DNA from: Ursidibacter maritimus
GTDB lineage: Bacteria > Pseudomonadota > Gammaproteobacteria > Enterobacterales > Pasteurellaceae
Length of the DNA: 64,000 bases
Direction: 5' to 3'
Assembly (NCBI RefSeq): GCF_009761395.1
Contig: NZ_LEKN01000001.1
Span: 1 to 64,000 of the forward strand
Every line of letters starts with the position of its first letter. The stretch's first letter is position 1. Below the pieces are notes generated by a model. That model did not search any database and was not told the DNA's origin. It saw only the letters and a program-made list of their open reading frames with translations. Of this stretch, positions 18,046 to 27,954 are shown piece after piece. The translations under genes and the position numbers were made by a program.

Positions 18046-18891
18046 TTAGTTGATATTAAATCTTACTGGCACAGTTAATGATGTCGGGAAACCAACAGGT
18101 GGCGGAGAATTCATTTTGGTACTTTGTGCCGCTTTTACAGCCGCTGCATCTAAGCTACTATTTCCAGATGAATTGATCACACTTACATTAGTGACTTGCC
18201 CCGATGCAGAGACTGAAAATGCTAAAGTAACAACACCAGTCTTACGCATCATTCGTTCTCTCTGCGGATAACTATTTTGAGCCCGTTGCTGTAAAGCTCG
18301 TTGTAATTGTGCTTTATAAGCACCAATTTCACTGCCAGAAGCACTTGCGTTCGAGCCACTAGATGTTCCAGTAGTTGCTGTTGATGCCGTAGAACCATTC
18401 AACGTACCTTGTTTTACATTATTACTCTGAATTGGAGCTGGTACTGCTTTTGCTACAATGCCTTGTCTTACTTCAGGTGCTTTCTCCAATGCCTTAACAG
18501 GTTTCTTAATTTCTTTTGGTTTCTCTGGCTCTTTGCGTTTCTCTTCTTTTGGCTTTGGTTTCTCTTTCGGTTTTGGTTTTGGCTTTTCTTTTGGTTTCTC
18601 TTTCGGTTTCTCGATAGGTTTCACTGGCTCAGGAATCGCTTCTGGCTCTTCCTCTTCTGGATCTGGTTCAGGTTCTGGCTCTGGCTGTTTTTCTTCCACA
18701 ACCTCTTCAGGCGCAGTTGCAACAGCGGGTTGTTCTAGCAACGCCGCCATCATCTCCATCGAAATACTGGTTACTTCTTCTACTGGCTTTTCTGGTTTTG
18801 GTTGATTGACAAGCCACCAAATACCTGAGCATAAAGTACTATGTGCAAGTAAAGAAACAATAAAACCAACCCGAGAATATTTTTTTTCCAT
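18046..18891 (-). CDS. tonB: Energy transducer TonB
   Basis: Couples the proton motive force harvested by ExbB-ExbD to TonB-dependent outer-membrane receptors. It has one N-terminal membrane anchor (VGFIVSLLAHSTLCSGIWWLV), a long periplasmic spacer rich in Pro-Glu and Pro-Lys (EPEPEPDPEEEEPE then repeated EKPKEKPK units, roughly residues 65-135), a Ser/Thr/Gly linker and the folded C-terminal domain (TGVVTLAFSVSASGQVTNVSVINSSGN...). Length 281. It is the last gene of exbB-exbD-tonB, 9 bp after exbD. Likely iron-regulated through the region upstream of exbB. Confidence 0.95.
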   Translation of the reverse strand: MEKKYSRVGFIVSLLAHSTLCSGIWWLVNQPKPEKPVEEVTSISMEMMAALLEQPAVATAPEEVVEEKQPEPEPEPDPEEEEPEAIPEPVKPIEKPKEKPKEKPKPKPKEKPKPKEEKRKEPEKPKEIKKPVKALEKAPEVRQGIVAKAVPAPIQSNNVKQGTLNGSTASTATTGTSSGSNASASGSEIGAYKAQLQRALQQRAQNSYPQRERMMRKTGVVTLAFSVSASGQVTNVSVINSSGNSSLDAAAVKAAQSTKMNSPPPVGFPTSLTVPVRFNIN

Positions 18892-18900
18892 CTTCTCGCC

Positions 18901-19287
18901 CTATTTTGCTGTTTCTTTCTTTGTTACGATTGCGACATTTTTAATTTCATTCGCAGCTAATACATCTGTCAGCTCAACAAACTTCTCAAATGCAACTGCA
19001 CCATCTACTTTCAAAGTTACTTTTTGTGTTTTATCCCAAGTTGCAATCTCACTATTCAGCATTTCTTTAGTGATTGGCTTATCATTGTAAAAGAACTCGT
19101 TATTCTCTGTAATAGTCAATAATTTAGCAAGTTCATCCGCTTTCATTGCTTGAGTCGTTGAGGCTTTTGGTACATTTACCTGAATCTTTCCTTGAGAAAT
19201 GAAGGAAGCTGTAACAAGTACAATCGCAAGTAAAACCAACATAATGTCAATGAAAGGAATAATATTGATTTCATCAAATTTTTTCAT
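18901..19287 (-). CDS. exbD: TonB-system proton channel subunit ExbD
   Basis: A 128-residue inner-membrane protein with one N-terminal transmembrane helix, [19 protein letters not shown], containing the conserved proton-pathway Asp of [10 protein letters not shown] periplasmic domain follows ([21 protein letters not shown]). It forms the motor with ExbB and transmits energy to TonB. Second gene of the operon. Confidence 0.95.
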   Translation of the reverse strand: MKKFDEINIIPFIDIMLVLLAIVLVTASFISQGKIQVNVPKASTTQAMKADELAKLLTITENNEFFYNDKPITKEMLNSEIATWDKTQKVTLKVDGAVAFEKFVELTDVLAANEIKNVAIVTKKETAK

Positions 19288-19352
19288 AATTTTTATCTCA
19301 AATGGTAAATTTATTCGTAAAAATAACCGCTTAACTATGTTATGTAAGTAAT

Positions 19353-19805
19353 TTAACTACGTGATTTACGCACATCTAGTGCTTGCCATTTGAGTTTATT
19401 TTCTTCTACTTTACGTCCAAAGCCGTTGTAGAACATCATTGCAGGAATCGCTACTAAAATACCAACAGCAGTTGCTTTAAGCGCTAGAGATAAATGCACC
19501 ATTATAGAGGCTGCATCAATTTCACCACCTGAATGCCCCAACTCGTAGAATGTTAAAAGAATACCAATTACCGTACCTAATAGACCGACATAAGGTGCAT
19601 TAGAACCAATAGTTGAAACAGTTGTTAAATTATGCGTTAAATCAATTTCTAGTTCTTGCAAAGTTTCATAGTTAGTAACGTTTACCTTACGATAAAACAA
19701 AATACGCTCAATGATCTTCGAAAACAGAATTAAGCTCATCAGTGCAAGCAAACCCAAAATGATGTAGTCAATATATTGTTGTAAAAAGTGAAATAGTTGT
19801 TCCAT
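19353..19805 (-). CDS. exbB: TonB-system scaffold subunit ExbB
   Basis: A 150-residue protein of the short Pasteurellaceae ExbB type (E. coli ExbB is 244). It has an N-terminal helix ([21 protein letters not shown]), then [23 protein letters not shown] and [25 protein letters not shown], the conserved pore-lining helices. It starts the exbB-exbD-tonB operon. An AGGAGG ribosome site stands before the ATG. Confidence 0.95.
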   Translation of the reverse strand: MEQLFHFLQQYIDYIILGLLALMSLILFSKIIERILFYRKVNVTNYETLQELEIDLTHNLTTVSTIGSNAPYVGLLGTVIGILLTFYELGHSGGEIDAASIMVHLSLALKATAVGILVAIPAMMFYNGFGRKVEENKLKWQALDVRKSRS

Positions 19806-19856
19806 GGTATAAAATCCTCCTGTAAGTAAAATATAAAATAAATAAGATTATGTATT

Positions 19857-19871
19857 TGAGAATAGTTCGTA
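19857..19871 (-). promoter_or_regulatory. Weak Fur-box-like site upstream of exbB
   Basis: TGAGAATAGTTCGTA matches the 7-1-7 Fur pattern well in its left half (6 of 7) and poorly in its right half (3 of 7). Position, about 52-66 bp before exbB, and gene function fit iron control. The match alone is not convincing. Confidence 0.35.
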
Positions 19872-19970
19872 TTATATGCCTTTAACTCTAAAGTTCAAAT
19901 GAAATTCATTATGCGAATCATTCATTTAATGATATATTCTTGGCACTATTGCTTATTTTTTAGGAAAAAT

Positions 19971-20297
19971 ATGGAAGAAACTTTTATTGAAATAACCCCC
20001 CAGCAAGCTTGGGATATGATGCAAAATGAAGGAGCTGTTTTAGTTGATATTCGAGATGCAATACGTTTTAGCTATAGCCATCCACAAGATGCATTTCATT
20101 TAACCAATCATAGTTATGGTAAATTTTTAGATGAATATGATTATGATCAGCCAATTTTAGTAAGCTGTTATCACGGAGTAAGTAGTCGCAATACCGCGCA
20201 ATATCTTGTTGAACAAGGCTTTGAACGTGTTTATAGCGTTAAAGGTGGTTTTGAAGGTTGGGTAAGAGCAGATCTTCCGATAGAAACAGCTTACTAA
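19971..20297 (+). CDS. glpE: Thiosulfate sulfurtransferase GlpE
   Basis: Single-domain rhodanese that transfers sulfane sulfur from thiosulfate to thiol acceptors or cyanide. The 108 residues match E. coli GlpE in length. The active-site loop [11 protein letters not shown] contains the catalytic Cys, and [24 protein letters not shown] and [11 protein letters not shown] are the other rhodanese signatures. I choose ATG 19971 over an in-frame 19899 because [14 protein letters not shown] is the family start and AGGAAA precedes it. Confidence 0.92.
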   Translation: MEETFIEITPQQAWDMMQNEGAVLVDIRDAIRFSYSHPQDAFHLTNHSYGKFLDEYDYDQPILVSCYHGVSSRNTAQYLVEQGFERVYSVKGGFEGWVRADLPIETAY

Positions 20298-20389
20298 CTA
20301 GCAACAAGCGGCGAGATGAAGTCAAAATATTGCAAAACTTTGATATAAACCCACCACTTTACCATAAATCATGAAGGAAAATAAAAATT

Positions 20390-21445
20390 ATGTGGAAAGA
20401 GATATTACTAAACTACGGCATTTTCTTATTAGAACTCTTAACCGTATTTGGTATTGTTGCTGTTGTGATGATGATTATTCTTGAAAGCCGTAAGCAACCT
20501 GAGACAGGCACAATCACCATTACAAATTTAACAGAAAAGTATCAAGAGCAAGAAAAAACGCTGAGTAGCTTATTTTTAAGTGAAGCGGAACAGAAACATT
20601 TAGAAAAACAAGAAAAGAAAGCACAAAAAGAGAAAGCTAAGTTAGAAAAGAAACGCTTAAAAGCAGGTGAAGAACCATCCGAAGAAACTAAATCACGTCT
20701 TTTTGTCTTGAATTTTAATGGTGATGTTCACGCCAGTGCTGTAAGCAGTTTACGTAAAGAAATTGATGCGCTAATTGCACTAGTTAGTCCAGAAAAAGAT
20801 GAAGTCTTATTAAAATTAGAAAGCCCTGGTGGTGTTGTACATGGTTATGGATTAGCCGCATCACAATTGCAACGTTTAAAAACGCGTAATATTCCCTTAA
20901 CCATTGCGGTAGATAAAGTGGCAGCAAGTGGGGGGTATATGATGGCTTGTGTCGCAGATAAAATTATTTCTGCACCTTTTGCTGTGATTGGCTCTGTTGG
21001 GGTTGTAGCTCAAGTACCCAATATTCATCGTTTATTAAAGAAAAATGAGATTGATGTTGATGTAATGACTGCTGGCGAATATAAACGCACAGTAACCTTC
21101 GTGGGTGAAAATACAGAAAAAGGTAAACAGAAATTCCAACAAGAATTGGAAGAAACGCATCAGTTATTTAAGCAATTTGTACAAGAAAATCGCCCACAAG
21201 TGGAAATTGAACAAGTCGCAACAGGGGAACATTGGTTTGCTACACAAGCGATTAAATTGAATCTTGTCGATGAAATTGCAACAAGCGATGACATTGTGCT
21301 CAATGCGATCAAGGAAAAAGATGTTATTGAAGTAAAATATCGTCAAAAGAAAAAGCTGGCTCAACGATTAGGTGACCAAGTAGAATCACGTATTGAAAAT
21401 TTGGTTTCCAAGTTTTTACATAAGAATCGTTCACCAATGTTGTAA
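20390..21445 (+). CDS. sohB: Inner-membrane peptidase SohB
   Basis: S49-family (signal peptide peptidase-like) serine protease anchored by an N-terminal helix (GIFLLELLTVFGIVAVVMMII). A charged cytosolic-type segment rich in Lys/Glu (EKQEKKAQKEKAKLEKKRLKA, residues ~66-86) follows. The protease domain carries LKLESPGGVVHGYGLAASQL, the nucleophile Ser in AVDKVAASGGYMMACVADKI and the general-base Lys in MTAGEYKRTVTFVGENTEKG. Length 351 (E. coli 349). E. coli SohB is a multicopy suppressor of degP mutants; the natural substrate is unclear. Confidence 0.92.
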   Translation: MWKEILLNYGIFLLELLTVFGIVAVVMMIILESRKQPETGTITITNLTEKYQEQEKTLSSLFLSEAEQKHLEKQEKKAQKEKAKLEKKRLKAGEEPSEETKSRLFVLNFNGDVHASAVSSLRKEIDALIALVSPEKDEVLLKLESPGGVVHGYGLAASQLQRLKTRNIPLTIAVDKVAASGGYMMACVADKIISAPFAVIGSVGVVAQVPNIHRLLKKNEIDVDVMTAGEYKRTVTFVGENTEKGKQKFQQELEETHQLFKQFVQENRPQVEIEQVATGEHWFATQAIKLNLVDEIATSDDIVLNAIKEKDVIEVKYRQKKKLAQRLGDQVESRIENLVSKFLHKNRSPML

Positions 21446-21511
21446 AAATGACAATATTTTTATTCTGTAAAATTTTTCAAATTGATGAAGAAATAGACTT
21501 CCAAAATCGCT

Positions 21512-21606
21512 AAAAAATGCGTATTATACCCACCCTTGAATCAAAAGGATATTTTCCTTATGGAAAAGGGAATATAAGAAGGTACGGTTTTAAGCCGTAC
21601 TTTTTA
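21512..21606 (+). promoter_or_regulatory. dusB-fis leader: -10 element, short transcript and terminator-like hairpin
   Basis: TATTAT followed by a C-rich discriminator (ACCCACCC) near 21523-21537 resembles a growth-rate-controlled promoter. About 45 bp further, GTACGG (21582-21587) and CCGTAC (21595-21600) form a 6-bp GC stem followed by TTTTTATTT, an intrinsic-terminator shape 60 bp before dusB. The promoter-hairpin distance would give a transcript of about 75-80 nt. It could be an attenuator of dusB-fis or a small RNA. Confidence 0.5.
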
Positions 21607-21659
21607 TTTGGATCACACTCTTGTTAAATCTGCTTTTATTTTAATCAAGGAATACCGCA

Positions 21660-22649
21660 ATGCAAATAGGGCAATATGCAATTAAAAATCGTATTTTCCT
21701 AGCACCCATGGCGGGCATTACGGATCAACCATTCCGTCGATTATGTAGCCAATTGGGCGCAGGATTAACTTTCTCAGAGATGATGTCCACAAACCCTGAT
21801 GTATGGCATACCGAAAAATCGAAGTTACGCTTAGCGCATCATCACGAAATAGGTATAAATGCTGTACAAATAGCAGGTTCTGATCCTACTGAAATGGCAA
21901 ATGCTGCGAAAGTCAATGTCGAATATGGTGCCGATATTATTGATATTAATATGGGCTGCCCAGCTAAAAAGGTAAATAAAAAAATGGCAGGTTCTGCCCT
22001 TTTGCGTGAACCAGAATTAGTTGCTCGTATTTTAGATAGTGTAGTAAAAGCTGTTGATGTACCTGTAACATTAAAAATTAGAACAGGTTGGGATCCTGAA
22101 AATCGAAACTGCCTAGAGATTGCTCAAATAGCTGAGAAAGCAGGTATATCTGCACTAACAATCCACGGACGTACTCGTAGTTGTCTCTTTGAAGGCGAAG
22201 CTGAGTATGATTCGATAAAAGCTGTCAAGCAATCAGTTTCGATACCCATTATTGCCAATGGAGATATTATTTCTGCCCCAAAAGCACAACAAGTTCTTGA
22301 TTATACAGGGGCTGATGCAGTGATGATTGGACGTGGAAGTTTTGGATATCCTTGGTTATTTAAGGAAGTGGAAGACTTCTTAGAGAAAGGGGAATATTCA
22401 TCTATTTCAATAGATGAAAAATGCCAACTAATGCTCAAGCATATTGATGATCTTTACCAGTTTTACGGTGAAGAAAAAGGTTATCGTATTGCTCGAAAAC
22501 ACGTTGGCTGGTATGTGGAAACATTAAGCCCAAACTCAAATTTTAAACGTACTTTTAATGCGTTAAGCTCGAGCTTAGAGCAAATGCAAGCATTAGAAGA
22601 TTTTGTAAAATTGATTCGAAAGAATCCTAATAAGTTGGATAGAAAGTAA
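21660..22649 (+). CDS. dusB: tRNA-dihydrouridine synthase B
   Basis: FMN-dependent TIM-barrel enzyme that reduces uridine in the tRNA D-loop to dihydrouridine using NADPH. Starts [29 protein letters not shown]. The catalytic Cys is in [22 protein letters not shown], and FMN contacts in [11 protein letters not shown]. Length 329 (E. coli 321). It forms the conserved dusB-fis operon: its TAA overlaps the fis ATG (TAATG). Confidence 0.95.
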   Translation: MQIGQYAIKNRIFLAPMAGITDQPFRRLCSQLGAGLTFSEMMSTNPDVWHTEKSKLRLAHHHEIGINAVQIAGSDPTEMANAAKVNVEYGADIIDINMGCPAKKVNKKMAGSALLREPELVARILDSVVKAVDVPVTLKIRTGWDPENRNCLEIAQIAEKAGISALTIHGRTRSCLFEGEAEYDSIKAVKQSVSIPIIANGDIISAPKAQQVLDYTGADAVMIGRGSFGYPWLFKEVEDFLEKGEYSSISIDEKCQLMLKHIDDLYQFYGEEKGYRIARKHVGWYVETLSPNSNFKRTFNALSSSLEQMQALEDFVKLIRKNPNKLDRK

Positions 22650-22942
22650 TGTTAGAACAACAAGTAACAAACCCATTAACAGTATCAATGCTGAATGCAC
22701 AATCTCAACAAGTGAACAAACCACTTCGCGATAATGTGAAACAAGCGGTTAGAAATTATTTATCTCAATTAAATGGTGAAGATCCAACAGAATTATATGA
22801 GTTGGTTTTATCTGAAATTGAACACCCAATGTTAGATATGGTTATGCAATACACTCGTGGAAACCAAACTCGTGCAGCAACAATGCTAGGCATTAACCGT
22901 GGTACATTACGTAAAAAATTAAAAAAATACGGTATGGGCTAA
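22649..22942 (+). CDS. fis: Nucleoid protein Fis
   Basis: DNA-bending protein abundant in fast growth; activates stable-RNA promoters and shapes the nucleoid. The 97 residues carry the flexible N-terminal arm and the C-terminal helix-turn-helix [24 protein letters not shown], almost identical to E. coli Fis (98). It is coupled to dusB by a one-base overlap. An uptake word (22741-22749) lies inside the gene and encodes part of KQAVR. Confidence 0.97.
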   Translation: MLEQQVTNPLTVSMLNAQSQQVNKPLRDNVKQAVRNYLSQLNGEDPTELYELVLSEIEHPMLDMVMQYTRGNQTRAATMLGINRGTLRKKLKKYGMG

Positions 22943-23220
22943 CCTGTATTCAATTTATTTAATCCTTGAATAGTCAAACTCTTTGGAACACTTCATTAAA
23001 GTAGACCTTATAGGGCGTTTTACAATTTGGGGATTTGAGTGGGCGGTGATTTCATTTATCTACCGCCCTTTGTTTCTAATCCCCTACCAACATAGTACTA
23101 TAGTAAATTTGGGAATATATTCTCTTTATAAAGGACTAGACTTTTTATTTACCATTGTTTACCCGTAAACCTAATATCGTCCTACCTATCTCTCTACACA
23201 TAGCAAGATAAATTGTCATA
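22943..23220 (+). terminator. fis terminator and following empty spacer
   Basis: GGGCGGT (23041-23047) and ACCGCCC (23062-23068) form a 7-bp GC stem followed by TTTGTTT, about 100 bp after the fis stop: a plausible operon terminator. I see no gene in the surrounding bases up to about 23220. Confidence 0.6.
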
Positions 23221-23415
23221 AAACTAGTGAAATAAGAGTTTTTTCTTACTTTAAGCAAGATTGAATTTGCTCTGGCGAACAATTATCTTCCCAGAAATTT
23301 CCCCTTTAACCATGATAAAGTATTGACTTCTCTCACGTTGTATTTGGCTTATAAGCTTGTCTAGGACGATGATAATGTAACTAAGATATTTTGATATGAT
23401 TGAGTTACTATAAAT
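23220..23415 (-). pseudogene. Possible IS30-family transposase N-terminal relic
   Basis: On the minus strand, broken by stops, short frames read HYHRPRQAYKPN and then NFWEDNCSPEQIQSCLK. In IS30 transposases a YRPRQA-like segment after the helix-turn-helix precedes a W-SPEQI-L motif in this order. No catalytic domain and no IS ends were found. The fragments are short, so this is a tentative reading. Confidence 0.35.
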
Positions 23416-23420
23416 GAATA

Positions 23421-24716
23421 CTATCGATATTTATCTAAGAAACGGTAATATGGTATACCAATGTTAAGTGCCATTCGTTTTACCCATTTTCCTCCAAAAA
23501 TTGTCGGCACTTTTAGTTGTTCAAATACGGATAAACGCTGATCATTACCCTCAATCGCTTCTGCAATAATGCGTCCAGCTAAGCCCGTAAGTGCAACACC
23601 ATGTCCTGAAAACCCTTGAGCAAAATAGATATTAGGTTGAATTCGTCCAAAATGCGGTGAAGCATTTAATGTCATATCAATAGGTCCACCCCACCCATAG
23701 TCAATTTTCACATTTTCTAATTGTGGGAAAACAGCTAACATATTTTTCCGCATCTTTTTAACCATATCGACATTATTGCTTGAGTCACTACCAAATAATA
23801 AACGATTATCTGCGGTTAAGCGGTAATAATCTAAAAGAATATTGTTATCACAAACAGACATTCCATTATTGATTAAGCTATCTGCAACCGATTGTTCAAG
23901 AGGCTCTGTGGTAATAATAAAACTCTCTACGGGTAAAATTTTACGAGCAAGTTTACGCCCAAACTTCTTATTGCTCTTTTCATCAATATAAGCATTCATT
24001 GCTAAAACAACATTGTTAGCAGTCACAATACCTTGCGGTGTTTCAATTTTTACTGTTGAGCTTGAGTGAATGTCTAATGCAGGTGAGTGTTCATAAATTT
24101 CCACACCCAAATTTAATGCTGCCTGGGCTAAACCTAAACAATAATTAAGGGGATGTAAATGCCCTGACTGTGCATCATACAAAGCACCACAATAAATATC
24201 ACTCCCCAAATGTTGTTTTAGTTTAGCTTTATCCCATAATTCCATTTGGCTATAACCAAAATGTTGGCGACTTGCCTTTTCAATGGCGATAAGATCGGCT
24301 AAACGGCGTTGGTTCAAGGCTAATGTTGCATACCCCTTACGCCAATCACACTGAATATTATATTTTTTTACACGCTCATCAATAATATTGATGGCTTCTA
24401 CGGACATATCCCAAAGTTGTTTTGCTTTATCAAAACCAACTTGTTCAATATATTCATCAATGCCTTCTTCAAAACCGTTGATCGCTTGACCACCATTACG
24501 CCCCGAAGCACCAAAACCAATCCTTGCACCTTCAAGAACAACAACTTTTTTGCCTTTTTCAGCTAACTCAATCGCAGTGGAAAGCCCTAAAAATCCAGAA
24601 CCGATAATGCAAACATCTGCAGAAATTTTTTGAGTTAAGCTAGGTTGTTTTAAGTGAATATTACGAGTATCAGAATAATAAGTTTGGATATGTTCTTGAT
24701 GAGCAAAGGTCAGCAT
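23421..24716 (-). CDS. FAD-dependent oxidoreductase, gamma-glutamylputrescine oxidase-like (DAO family)
   Basis: A 431-residue DadA/DAO-family flavoprotein. The FAD motif ADVCIIGSGFLGLSTAIELAEKG is near residue 33, followed by VVVLEGARIGFGASGRNGGQAI, the hallmark of the PuuB/OrdL branch. The C-terminal GFSGHGVALTGLAGRIIAEAI contacts FAD. PuuB oxidises gamma-glutamyl-putrescine to its aldehyde with release of ammonia and peroxide, but no other puu genes are here, so the amine substrate is unproven. It starts 45 bp after the tRNA-Arg genes with no visible terminator between and without a clear Shine-Dalgarno, so it may be read from the tRNA promoter. Confidence 0.8.
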   Translation of the reverse strand: MLTFAHQEHIQTYYSDTRNIHLKQPSLTQKISADVCIIGSGFLGLSTAIELAEKGKKVVVLEGARIGFGASGRNGGQAINGFEEGIDEYIEQVGFDKAKQLWDMSVEAINIIDERVKKYNIQCDWRKGYATLALNQRRLADLIAIEKASRQHFGYSQMELWDKAKLKQHLGSDIYCGALYDAQSGHLHPLNYCLGLAQAALNLGVEIYEHSPALDIHSSSTVKIETPQGIVTANNVVLAMNAYIDEKSNKKFGRKLARKILPVESFIITTEPLEQSVADSLINNGMSVCDNNILLDYYRLTADNRLLFGSDSSNNVDMVKKMRKNMLAVFPQLENVKIDYGWGGPIDMTLNASPHFGRIQPNIYFAQGFSGHGVALTGLAGRIIAEAIEGNDQRLSVFEQLKVPTIFGGKWVKRMALNIGIPYYRFLDKYR

Positions 24717-24760
24717 AAAATGGGGAGTTATCTAATTTGGGTTATTTGATTTTATTGAAA

Positions 24761-24837
24761 TGGCGCACCCGAGAGGATTCGAACCTCTGACCGCTCGGTT
24801 CGTAGCCGAGTACTCTATCCAGCTGAGCTACGGGTGC
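24761..24837 (-). tRNA. tRNA-Arg (anticodon ACG), copy 1
   Basis: The 77-nt cloverleaf includes encoded CCA (TGG at 24761-24763 on the plus strand). Acceptor GCACCCG pairs with CGGGTGC, and the anticodon loop CTACGAA gives ACG (read as ICG). Nearly identical to E. coli tRNA-Arg(ICG). Identical in body to the copy at 24925. Confidence 0.97.
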
Positions 24838-24924
24838 GTATTTGAATTATAACGATGATTTACTTTATTTCTAAGCTTATTTAGTAAGGCTAATAACCAC
24901 TTTAATACGATAGAAATATTAAAA

Positions 24925-25001
24925 TGGCGCACCCGAGAGGATTCGAACCTCTGACCGCTCGGTTCGTAGCCGAGTACTCTATCCAGCTGAGCTACGGGTG
25001 C
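24925..25001 (-). tRNA. tRNA-Arg (anticodon ACG), copy 2
   Basis: Same 77-nt tRNA as at 24761, with encoded CCA, separated from copy 1 by 87 bp. It lies between the tRNA-Ser and the other tRNA-Arg in one minus-strand cluster. Confidence 0.97.
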
Positions 25002-25014
25002 CCGATAAAGTAAA

Positions 25015-25108
25015 TGGCGGTGAGAGAGGGATTCGAACCCTCGATGGAGTTTTTGACCCCATACTCCCTTAGCAGGGGAGCGCCTTCAGCCTGCTCGGCC
25101 ATCTCACC
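25015..25108 (-). tRNA. tRNA-Ser (anticodon GCT)
   Basis: A 94-nt type II tRNA with encoded CCA. Acceptor GGTGAGA pairs with TCTCACC and the discriminator is G. The anticodon loop CTGCTAA gives GCT for AGC/AGU codons. The long variable arm (GGAGTATGGGGTCAAAAACTCC region) is typical of serine tRNAs. First gene of the tRNA-Ser/Arg/Arg cluster. Confidence 0.96.
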
Positions 25109-25131
25109 ACTCACTGTGTCTGTGGGCGTGC

Positions 25132-25159
25132 ATATTACTAGTTTATAAAAATATGTCAA
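25132..25159 (-). promoter_or_regulatory. Promoter of the tRNA-Ser/Arg/Arg cluster
   Basis: Minus strand: TTGACA (25159-25154), 16-bp spacer, TAATAT (25137-25132) and a GC-rich discriminator GCACGCCC, the stable-RNA promoter design, about 24 bp before the tRNA-Ser 5' end. Confidence 0.8.
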
Positions 25160-25259
25160 ACGCTTTTTTGAAAAAATAAAACACTTGGCGACTAACTAGT
25201 CAATATGGCGATTTTTTAATGCTTTATGAACAAAATCGCCACAAATTCATTAAGTTAGC

Positions 25260-26625
<1,366 letters not shown>

Positions 26626-26760
26626 TTGCTTTAATAATCATTGTGAGAAATCATCCACACGAATAATAAGAAAATAATCGCAAGCTGTCTATTTCTAGTT
26701 TAGATTGTTCATTATCAATTTACAGGCTAAAATCACGGCGTTAGTCATTGAGGAAAAAAG

Positions 26761-27426
26761 ATGCGAATTTCAAGCGGAAAAATCGTTAAGACAAGTGCTA
26801 TTTTATTTGTAATGGTACTTTGCCTTGCAATCGTAGCCGTTATTTTAACGGGGATAAACCACTTTAAAGTCGGCTCACAATTAGCCAGTATCAACCAAGT
26901 TTCTAATTTATCGCATTTATTAGTTCGCCAACAAGCAAAGCTTTTTTCATTGATGTTAGTGAAAAATGTTAAAAATGATGAACTTGTTGAGGCATTAGAT
27001 ACCTTTGCCAAAGAAGAATTTGTGATTGATGCAAATCTATACTCCACAACAGGTACGCTTATTGCACAAAGCCATAACGCACTCAAATTTGAGCCTGAAC
27101 TGCACAATAAAAACCAAGAAAAACGTGCTACACAGCAAATTGTCGAACCGATTTTTTCTCAACAAGATTTAGTTGGTTTTTTACGCGTAACCTTTGATTC
27201 TCAATATGGACAAACGACACAAGGCAAAGTAAATGAGCTTTTCCATCTGTTATACGGAGAATTAGTGATCTTATTTCTCGCAGGTGGTTTATTTATTAGC
27301 TGCTTTTTCTATTTCACTCGGAAAAAAGTACAAATTATCAGCGTCCCTAACCGACTAAATAAAATAGAAACTGCTAAACAGAGCCAACGATTTCACTCTC
27401 GACGTCGAGCTTTTAAGCGTAAGTGA
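26761..27426 (+). CDS. ytjB: YtjB/SMP-family membrane protein
   Basis: A 221-residue membrane protein with an N-terminal transmembrane helix (SAILFVMVLCLAIVAVILTG), an extracytoplasmic domain (residues ~40-160) and a second helix (LLYGELVILFLAGGLFISCFFYF) followed by a basic tail (SRRRAFKRK). Topology and the position divergent to serB match the SMP/YtjB (AhpA) family of E. coli. The function is not established. Confidence 0.8.
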   Translation: MRISSGKIVKTSAILFVMVLCLAIVAVILTGINHFKVGSQLASINQVSNLSHLLVRQQAKLFSLMLVKNVKNDELVEALDTFAKEEFVIDANLYSTTGTLIAQSHNALKFEPELHNKNQEKRATQQIVEPIFSQQDLVGFLRVTFDSQYGQTTQGKVNELFHLLYGELVILFLAGGLFISCFFYFTRKKVQIISVPNRLNKIETAKQSQRFHSRRRAFKRK

Positions 27427-27515
27427 TTGTAATTCGGGCAAGTGAGAGTATAATAGGCACGTTTTGCCACTGGCACAGAGTAATTTTTAAAAGTAATCAA
27501 TTCAAAGAGGAATAA

Positions 27516-27734
<219 letters not shown>

Positions 27735-27747
27735 TCTGACTGATGTC

Positions 27748-27776
27748 AAAAAAGGAAGCCAAAGGCTTCCTTTTTT
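27748..27776. terminator. infA terminator
   Basis: A 13-bp stem (AAAAAAGGAAGCC / GGCTTCCTTTTTT) with an AAA loop, a textbook intrinsic terminator between infA and the convergent ycaR. It can work on both strands. Confidence 0.92.
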
Positions 27777-27786
27777 GCATTTAGGT

Positions 27787-27954
27787 TTATAGCGATACTT
27801 GCTCGGCTTTTTCTGGTAACAATACTGGAATACCATTCTCTATGGGATAAGCTAATTTAGCTTCTCGATTGATTAAGCGATTATTTTCTTTATCCCACTC
27901 TAATTTCTGATGAGTTAATGGGCAAGCAATGGTATTAAGTAATTTTTCATTCAT
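27787..27954 (-). CDS. ycaR: UPF0434 (Trm112-like) protein YcaR
   Basis: A 55-residue protein: [20 protein letters not shown], a middle part containing [15 protein letters not shown], and the end EKAEQVSL. This matches the YcaR/UPF0434 family, including its position directly after lpxK. The ATG overlaps the lpxK stop region (27947-27954), indicating coupling. The family resembles the zinc-ribbon Trm112, but only one Cys of the usual motif is present here (ACPLTH), so zinc binding is unlikely. Function unknown. Confidence 0.85.
   Translation of the reverse strand: MNEKLLNTIACPLTHQKLEWDKENNRLINREAKLAYPIENGIPVLLPEKAEQVSL

Noticed and set aside
18409-18805. Two plus-strand open frames rich in Phe/Trp/Gly opposite tonB
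   Set aside because: They are shadows of the Pro-Lys and Pro-Glu codon repeats in tonB, which clearly encodes the real protein.
22983-23168. 61-residue ORF after fis
   Set aside because: It runs through the fis terminator stem, has no ribosome site and no recognisable features.
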